Below, piece after piece: positions 58,945 through 64,000 of a DNA stretch of 64,000 bases. Below the pieces are notes generated by a model. That model was not told where the DNA came from and made no database searches. It saw only the letters and a list, made by a program, of their open reading frames with translations. Position numbers and translations under genes: made by a program. Source of the stretch: Frigoribacterium sp. Leaf415 (lineage in GTDB: Bacteria; Actinomycetota; Actinomycetes; Actinomycetales; Microbacteriaceae); NCBI RefSeq assembly GCF_001424645.1, contig NZ_LMQR01000001.1, positions 2,921,492-2,985,491 of the forward strand, read 5' to 3'. The stretch's first letter is position 1; every line of letters begins with the position of its first letter.

Positions 58945-60434
58945 TCCGCACCCCCGCCGGCGAGCCCCGCACCGGGTCCGGGAGTCGCAGCGGGCGTCAC
59001 CGTGGGAGTCGCAGCGGACGCCACGGCGGGCGCCGGCGGCCCGGCGTCGGTCTCGGCCTCGACCGGCAGCTCGAGCCGCACCCGCCATTGCCCCTCGGCG
59101 GTCGCCCCGGTGTCGAGCCGTCCGCCGACCAGGTCGGCCCGCTCGCGCATGCCGACCAGTCCGAAGCCGCCGCCCCCCGACGAGTCGCGAGCGACGGGCA
59201 GGTCGTTCTCGACGAGGATCACGAGGGACCCGGCCGTGGCGCGCAAGCGCAGCTCGACCGTCGCCCCCGGTGCGTGTCGACGGGCGTTGACGAGGGCCTC
59301 CTGCACCGTGCGATAGGCCGTCACGTCGGCGAGCGGGGCGAGCGACGGCAGGGTGCCGTCGACGTGCGAGTCGACGACGGCCCCGGAGGCGCGGGCCTGG
59401 TCGACGAGGTCGGCCACGTCACCGAGGCCGGGAACGGGCACGGTGCCGCTCGGTCCGTCGCCGGTCTCTCGGAGGATGCCCACGATCGACCGCAACGCGT
59501 CGAGGGTCTCGCGGCCCTGGGCGCGGACGCTGCGCAGGGACTCCTTGGCGCGCTCGGGGTCGCCGTCGACGAGGCGTTCGGCGGCACCCGCCTGCACGAC
59601 GAGCCCGGTGAGGTGGTGGGCGGCGACGTCGTGCAGTTCACGGGCCATGCGCGTGCGCTCGGCGGCGACCGCGGCCCGGGTGAGCGTCGCCTGGTGCTCG
59701 ACGCTCTCGGCCGCACGGGCCCGGGCGTCGCGGTCGTGGGCGCGGCGCAGGGCCACCCACGAGCCGACGGCGGCGCTCACGCCGTTGATCAGCACGGCGC
59801 TGGCCACGAGGGCGAGCGCCTCGACGACGACGCCGACCTCGCCGAGCCCCGCGGGGGCACCGAGCTGGTCCTTCACGAGGGCCGAGGCCCCGACGGCGGC
59901 CCCGACGGCCTCGATGCCGACGGCGGCGAGCACCACTCCGAGGACGGCCCGGGTCGGCCGCAGGGTGGCGACCGTGTACGCCGTGACGACGGGGGCGGCC
60001 GTCCACAGGGCGAGGCCGGTCGGCAGCACCGCGAGCAGGGCGGCCTGCAGGACGGCGACCGCGAGCAGGGCCGTGACGGGCCTGACGCGCCGGAGCGCCA
60101 GGGGCACGTGCTGGACGAGCGCCAGCACGATCACGGCGACGATCTGGGCGGTCGGGATGCTGCGGTTCGCGCCGTAGAACTCGCCCGCCGCGAGCAGCGT
60201 CGCGAGGAAGACGATCGTGACGAGCGCCCAGACGCCGGCGAGCACGACGTCGCGGCCGAGCACCGTGTGCACGCCCAGCCGGTCGAGGACGCGGCGCACC
60301 GTCGCGACGCCGGGCCCGGCCGAGCCGCCGGAGCCGGCCGGGCCGCCGGAACCGGCCGGGCCGCGAGACCCGCCAGACCCACCCGGTCCACGGTCGACAC
60401 CCGCGGCGGGCGAGGGGTCAGGGCTCGTGGTCAC
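58941..60434 (-). CDS. Sensor histidine kinase (HisKA_3 type, second system)
   Basis: 497 residues from GTG 60434. A Gly/Ser/Pro repeat N-terminus (GPGGSGGSRGPAGSGG), about six to seven membrane helices, then HisKA_3 with His in ARELHDVAAHH and HATPase_c with QEALVNARRHAPG and GFGLVGMRERADLVGG. The C-terminal about 35 residues are another Pro/Ala/Thr repeat (ASAATPTVTPAATPGPG). It pairs with the regulator it overlaps. Signal unknown. Confidence 0.9.
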   Translation of the reverse strand: MTTSPDPSPAAGVDRGPGGSGGSRGPAGSGGPAGSGGSAGPGVATVRRVLDRLGVHTVLGRDVVLAGVWALVTIVFLATLLAAGEFYGANRSIPTAQIVAVIVLALVQHVPLALRRVRPVTALLAVAVLQAALLAVLPTGLALWTAAPVVTAYTVATLRPTRAVLGVVLAAVGIEAVGAAVGASALVKDQLGAPAGLGEVGVVVEALALVASAVLINGVSAAVGSWVALRRAHDRDARARAAESVEHQATLTRAAVAAERTRMARELHDVAAHHLTGLVVQAGAAERLVDGDPERAKESLRSVRAQGRETLDALRSIVGILRETGDGPSGTVPVPGLGDVADLVDQARASGAVVDSHVDGTLPSLAPLADVTAYRTVQEALVNARRHAPGATVELRLRATAGSLVILVENDLPVARDSSGGGGFGLVGMRERADLVGGRLDTGATAEGQWRVRLELPVEAETDAGPPAPAVASAATPTVTPAATPGPGAGLAGGGAE

Positions 60435-60526
60435 GGTCCGAGCATGCCAGGTGCCGCGGCCCTCCCGGCCCCGGGCCGACGACGGCTGTGCACCGTCGGC
60501 CCGGGTGTCGCGCTGGGGGCGGGGCA

Positions 60527-62731
60527 TCAGAAGCTCACGCTCGGGGCGATGAGGCGGAAGCCGAAGGCGAAGCCGGCGAGCACCACGAGCGACACGAGGA
60601 CGAGCACGCGTCCGGTCACCACGGCCCAGCCTCGACGGTCGCGCACGGCCCGCCAGGCGACCAGGGCGGCCGGCACGATCGCGACGACGCCGAGCAGCTG
60701 CAGCCCCTGCAGCACGCGGAGGGTCACGGCCGACACCTCGGCGAACGACATGGCCTGCACCGCGACGACCGCCCAGCCGACGAGGGCCAGCAGCGTCGAC
60801 GCCTGTCCCAGACGGGACAGCAGCAGGGTGCGGTCACGGCGTCGCGGGGTGGTGGCGACCGACCCGGTCGACAGGCCGGCGCGGAGGTCGCGACGGCGGC
60901 GTCCGAGCCCGGCGAGGGCGGTGGCCGGCCACACGATCACCGAGGCGAGCAGCACCACGACGGCCAGGACCACGCTCGGCAGCGCGGCCGACGCCGCCTG
61001 CCAGGGCTGCGCCCGCAGCATGGTGAAGGAGGCGCCCCACGAGATTGCCTCGACGGTCGAGTTCCCGTCGGTGCCGGCGGTCCGCGTCGCGAGCAGGGCG
61101 TCTCCGCCGACCTCGCGCCACAGGTCGGTCCCGACCTTCTCGTAGACGCCGGTGGTCACGCCGAGCGGCTTCGGGGTGACGGCGACCGTGCCGTCAGAGC
61201 GGGGCACGACCGTGGTCTGGCCGCTCAGGGCGAGCAGGGCGCCGGGGTTGGTGACGGGGGAGCGCGACGAGAGGTACGTGCCGGCCAGGTCGGCGGCCAC
61301 GGGGCCGTCGGTGGTGTCGCCGGAGCCGGTGCCCGAGGCGACCGTCTCGGTGGCCGGGGCGTCGCCGTCGACCGTGCCCGCGCCTCCTCGGCTGTCCGCG
61401 TCGGACGCGCCGGACGAGTCGGACGCGTCGGACGAGCCCGACGAGACCGTCGAGTCCGCGGTAGCCGCGTCGCGCAGGTACCGGTCCGCGAACCCCTGCA
61501 GCACCGTGGTGCGCAGGTCGAGCGAGGCCGTGGCCGATCGTCCGCTGCCGTTCATGCTGAGGAAGATGCCGGTGTCGTGCTCGGGGAACATCCGCATCGC
61601 CGAGTGGAACACCTGCGTGTCGCCGTCGTGGCCGAAGGCGGCGAGGCCGGGCGTGCTGTCGTCGAAGAACGCGAGGTCCATGCGCTGACCGGCCACGAGC
61701 GTGCCGAGGTCGTCGGCGTCGAGGGCGGGGCGGTGCATCTCGGCGAGCGTGTCGGCCTGCAGGAGCGCCTGGTCGTCGGGCAGGTCGCCCAGCTGGGCGA
61801 GCATGAAGCGGGCCATGTCGGTCGCGGTGGCCGACATCGCACCGGCCGGCGCCGCGTTGACGACCTCGGTGGCGACGGCGGGCTTCGAGTCGTCGGGGTA
61901 GCCGTGTGCCAGGCGGGCGTCCAGGTCGGCGGGCAGCGGCTGGGCGAACGACGACGAGGTCATGCCGGCCCGGTCGAAGACGTCCTGCTGCAGCAGGTCG
62001 GCGAACGGGACCCCGCTGACGCGCTCGGCGACGTAACCGGCCAGGGTGGCTCCGTAGTTGGAGTACGCCGGGGTCGTGCCGGGCACGAAGACCTGGGCCG
62101 GGGGAGCCTCGCTGACGGCCTCGCGCAGCGTCTTCTCGCTGCCGGGCGTGCCGATCAGTCCCGCGATGACCTCCTCGAAGCCGGCCGTGTGGGTGAGCAG
62201 GTGCCGCAGGGTGACGGCGCCCTTCGGGGTGTCGAGGTCGAAGTCGAGGTACTGCTGCACGTCGGCGTCGAGGTCGAGGGCGCCCTGCTCGACGAGCTGC
62301 ATGACGGCGGTGGCCGAGACGACCTTCGAGACCGAGCCGACGCGGAACAGCGTGCGCTCGGGGTCGACGGCCTCGGCGGGCGTCTCGCCGGTGCCGGTGT
62401 CGGCCATGCCGTAGCCGCGGGCGGTCAGCAGTTCGCCGTCGGCGACGACCGACACGGTCGCCCCCGGGATGCCGGTGGTCTGCAGCGCCGAGCCGACGGC
62501 ACCGTCGAGCCACGAGTCGACGTCGTCCTGCGTCAGGGAGTGTCCGCCGGGCTGGTGCTGCGGAGGTGCAGGAGGCGCGGGGTCGGCGGTCGCGCCCGTC
62601 GCCCCGGACGCGCACCCGGCGAGCGTCACGCCCAGGGCGACGACGGCCGCCGCGGCGAGGGTCTTTCGGACGAGGAGGCGCGGGTGGCGCCGTCGGGACG
62701 GAGGGGCTTCTCGAGTCGGTGTCGTGATCAT
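60527..62731 (-). CDS. Serine beta-lactamase-fold hydrolase with C-terminal membrane domain
   Basis: 734 residues. Signal/lipobox LAGC (Cys40). Beta-lactamase (class C/esterase) fold: Ser133-x-x-Lys in GSVSKVV, Tyr in TPAYSNYG, FGHDGDTQ near the end. A Ser/Asp repeat (SDASDSSGASD, about 440-470) with a motif copy leads into a domain ending in about four helices (from about 590). Such proteins act on peptidoglycan, D-amino peptides or esters. It lies upstream of the kinase pair, 92 bases away, same strand; it may be its target or input. Confidence 0.88.
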   Translation of the reverse strand: MITTPTREAPPSRRRHPRLLVRKTLAAAAVVALGVTLAGCASGATGATADPAPPAPPQHQPGGHSLTQDDVDSWLDGAVGSALQTTGIPGATVSVVADGELLTARGYGMADTGTGETPAEAVDPERTLFRVGSVSKVVSATAVMQLVEQGALDLDADVQQYLDFDLDTPKGAVTLRHLLTHTAGFEEVIAGLIGTPGSEKTLREAVSEAPPAQVFVPGTTPAYSNYGATLAGYVAERVSGVPFADLLQQDVFDRAGMTSSSFAQPLPADLDARLAHGYPDDSKPAVATEVVNAAPAGAMSATATDMARFMLAQLGDLPDDQALLQADTLAEMHRPALDADDLGTLVAGQRMDLAFFDDSTPGLAAFGHDGDTQVFHSAMRMFPEHDTGIFLSMNGSGRSATASLDLRTTVLQGFADRYLRDAATADSTVSSGSSDASDSSGASDADSRGGAGTVDGDAPATETVASGTGSGDTTDGPVAADLAGTYLSSRSPVTNPGALLALSGQTTVVPRSDGTVAVTPKPLGVTTGVYEKVGTDLWREVGGDALLATRTAGTDGNSTVEAISWGASFTMLRAQPWQAASAALPSVVLAVVVLLASVIVWPATALAGLGRRRRDLRAGLSTGSVATTPRRRDRTLLLSRLGQASTLLALVGWAVVAVQAMSFAEVSAVTLRVLQGLQLLGVVAIVPAALVAWRAVRDRRGWAVVTGRVLVLVSLVVLAGFAFGFRLIAPSVSF

Positions 62732-62830
62732 GCCTCTACGCTCGCGGCTGCGCCGCCGCGACACCGGGTGCAGGAGTCGGGACCTGTCCTACGACTTTCG
62801 TCGTACGCCGCCCCGCCGGCTCCGGCCGCT

Positions 62831-62888
62831 CGAGATGTCACGACTTGCCGCTCACCTCCGGACGTGAGCGGCAAGTCGTGACATCTCG
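62831..62888. repeat. Palindromic repeat family A, copy 6
   Basis: CGAGATGTCACGACTTGCCG ... centre CACCTCCGGACGTG. Between divergent genes, so again not a terminator for its neighbours. Confidence 0.93.
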
Positions 62889-62927
62889 GCGGGCCGGGCG
62901 TCGGTGGTCGCGCCTACGGTCACCGAC

Positions 62928-63308
62928 ATGGGCGTGCAGACGAAGTTCGAGAACGCGCGGGCGGCACTGCGCAAGCCGCCGGCCGAGCACCCGTGCGCGA
63001 TCCCGCCGATCCCGGGTGGGCAGGGGCTGTGGCTGATCCGGCAGGGCGAGGCGGCTCCGCTCGGCTTCGTGCGCCAGCGGCCGGTCACGGGCGGCTTCGC
63101 CTTCGACGTCTACGCCCACTGCCGCGACGAGGGCGGACGTCGCCCGTGGCTGCACACGGCGTCGTCGCTGAACTCGGCCGTCGCGTGGACGCTGCAGCAC
63201 GACGCCGACGTCCGCGCGCTCATCGCCCGCAGCACGGCCGAGCCCGACCCGTGGCCGCCCGCCGCGCCTCCCGAGCCTGCCTCCGGTCGCCGCCGCCGCG
63301 CCCCTTGA
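62928..63308 (+). CDS. Small unknown protein
   Basis: 126 residues. GVQTKFENARAALRKPPAEH, GLWLIRQGEAAPLGFVRQRP and FAFDVYAHCRDEGGRRPWLH suggest one alpha/beta domain; the C-terminal Pro/Ala/Arg tail carries a motif copy. Not recognised. No ribosome site stands out. Confidence 0.6.
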   Translation: MGVQTKFENARAALRKPPAEHPCAIPPIPGGQGLWLIRQGEAAPLGFVRQRPVTGGFAFDVYAHCRDEGGRRPWLHTASSLNSAVAWTLQHDADVRALIARSTAEPDPWPPAAPPEPASGRRRRAP

Positions 63309-63333
63309 GCGCGAGGTCCGACTGCACGCGAAA

Positions 63334-63391
63334 AACCCGGTTTCGAACGATGAACCCAGAAGAAACGGGGTGCATCGTTCGAAACCGGGTT
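63334..63391. terminator. Palindromic repeat family B, copy 3
   Basis: AACCCGGTTTCGAACGATG pairs perfectly with CATCGTTCGAAACCGGGTT; the loop has AACCCAGAAGAAACGGGGTG, like copy 1. Between convergent genes. Confidence 0.88.
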
Positions 63392-63458
63392 CACGGCTGG
63401 TCCGGGCGCCGGGCGCCGGGCGCCGGGCGAGGGGAGCGGGGCGCAGGGCGGAACACGG

Positions 63459-63493
63459 AAAAACCCCGCCCCGTGCGTGAGCACGAGGCGGGG
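63459..63493 (-). terminator. Intrinsic terminator for the minus-strand gene
   Basis: CCCCGCC/GGCGGGG around GTGC GTGA GCAC, with AAAAA on the left, which reads as a T tract on the minus strand. It would end the transcript of the gene entering from the right. Confidence 0.75.
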
Positions 63494-63629
63494 TCCACCG
63501 GGATCGCCGACCCCGTCGAGCAGGGCGGGGCCGGTGCGTCGTCACGGAGACGACCCGGATTCCGGGTCGCACCTCGCCGAGCGGGGTGCGACCCTGGGGG
63601 CCGACGGGCGAAGCCCTGGCCCGCGGGTA

Positions 63630-63722
63630 CTACTCCGTGGCGGCGGTGATCTTCGCGACGCCGACGAGCATCTCGTCCTGGACGGCGTCGGTCTTGAAGG
63701 TCTGGTTCAGCAGCGACGCGGC
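63630..63722 (-). pseudogene. Duplicated 3' end of the downstream gene
   Basis: Bases 63633-63722 match 63821-63910 at nearly every position. Translated on the minus strand, both give the last 30 residues SLLNQTFKTDAVQDEMLVGV...ATE, here with stop TAG instead of TAA. Upstream of the matching part the frame diverges and has no start. It is a remnant of a 188-base-shifted tandem duplication, or of a second, deleted paralogue. Confidence 0.8.
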
Positions 63723-63817
63723 CGGGATGACCGGTCCTCGCCGAAAGGTGAGGGCGGTGCGTCGCCACGGAGACGACCCGAGGGGCCTGCCGACCCGGGG
63801 GCCGGCAGGCGGGGGTG

Positions 63818-64000
63818 TTATTCGGTGGCGGCGGTGATCTTCGCGACGCCGACGAGCATCTCGTCCTGGACGGCGTCGGTCTTGAAGGTCTGGTTCAGCA
63901 GCGACGCGGCGTCGGGGCTGATGTGGACGGTGGTGCCCTCGAGGACGGCGTTGGAGCCTTCCATCTGGATGGGCTTGAGGGTGCCGCCCCAGAGGTTGAA
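63818..64000 (-). CDS. Unknown protein, C-terminal 60 residues
   Basis: The window ends inside it. Visible sequence: FNLWGGTLKPIQMEGSNAVL, then EGTTVHISPDAASLLN and a stop after ITAATE. The alternating beta pattern suggests a surface or secreted beta domain, but I do not recognise it. Its 3' end is duplicated just downstream. Confidence 0.7.
   Translation of the reverse strand, partial: FNLWGGTLKPIQMEGSNAVLEGTTVHISPDAASLLNQTFKTDAVQDEMLVGVAKITAATE

Larger units (their letters stand above)
63309..63817. other. 509-base repeat-rich gap
   Basis: It contains palindrome B3 (63334), a terminator (63459-63493), hairpin GGGTCGCACC/GGTGCGACCC (63564-63594), a duplicated gene end (63630-63722) and CCTGCCG/CGGCAGG (63787-63809). 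The word TGCGTCGTCACGGAGACGAC (63535) recurs with one change at 63759. No intact gene is seen. Confidence 0.65.

Noticed and set aside
1012..63270. Dispersed motif as a KOPS or Chi-type polar signal
   Set aside because: Copies on the two strands are about equal in number (34 and 31 by eye), and orientation does not change in blocks along the window.
1136..63391. CRISPR array
   Set aside because: The repeats are widely spaced palindromes between unrelated genes, without regular spacers or cas genes.

Overview
The window is about 72% GC. It has tightly packed genes, ATGA/GTGA start-stop overlaps, GTG starts and IdeR-type iron boxes. These traits, with the gene content (Asp23/Gls24 clusters, DUF3817, DUF6286, DUF6177/DUF6507, a ScbR-like receptor), point to an actinobacterial chromosome, most likely Microbacteriaceae. 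The genus cannot be fixed from the sequence alone. No plasmid or phage replication genes, rRNA or CRISPR array are visible. The only tRNA is tRNA-Gly(CCC) at 19200-19270.

Layout. 1-2.1 kb: LysR fragment, EamA exporter, ScbR-like TetR regulator. 2.1-5.1 kb: histidine kinase / response regulator / exported protein operon (minus). 5.3-7.6 kb: superoxide dismutase, then a molybdopterin oxidoreductase with its flavin reductase. 7.8-12.7 kb: SDR, DUF3817, TspO-like protein, aldo/keto reductase and AraC regulator. 13.1-14.7 kb: dCTP deaminase and quinone oxidoreductase. 14.8-19.0 kb: a divergent Asp23/Gls24-AmaP envelope-stress cluster around an ECF sigma factor. 19.4-25.7 kb: a type VII-secretion-style polymorphic toxin island with DUF6177, a DUF6507 WXG-like protein and a 730-residue protein ending in a TNT (NAD+ glycohydrolase) domain. 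It is followed by an array of six homologous small domains in five genes, the likely immunity proteins. 25.8-30.1 kb: Hsp20, SRPBCC protein, glutaminase, DUF418 protein. 30.1-34.2 kb: polyamine-type ABC importer. 34.5-35.4 kb: class A beta-lactamase. 35.5-39.7 kb and 45.5-49.7 kb: two siderophore ABC importers, each behind an iron box. 40.3-43.7 kb: a structured RNA-like element with a perfect Shine-Dalgarno, then GMC oxidoreductase and a hydrolase-Gluconate_2-dh3 fusion. 50.3-56.2 kb: GH13 amylase, lipoproteins, RlmC, TauE. 56.2-62.7 kb: MarR/flavin monooxygenase pair, a second two-component system, and a serine hydrolase. 62.9-64 kb: a small protein and the end of an unknown gene whose 3' end is duplicated.

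Two genome-scale signals cut across all of this. First, a short motif (core GGAGGCGCG, often AGGAGGCGCGGGTC) occurs about 65 times by eye, in both orientations, between genes and inside coding regions. Second, several families of nearly perfect 55-66 nt palindromes lie between genes. One palindrome, with a motif copy, sits in frame inside the ATPase gene of a siderophore importer. Several proteins carry matching low-complexity insertions at loops, so these repeats appear to shape both gene ends and protein sequences.

The most notable local system is the TNT toxin with its expanded, partly fused immunity array.
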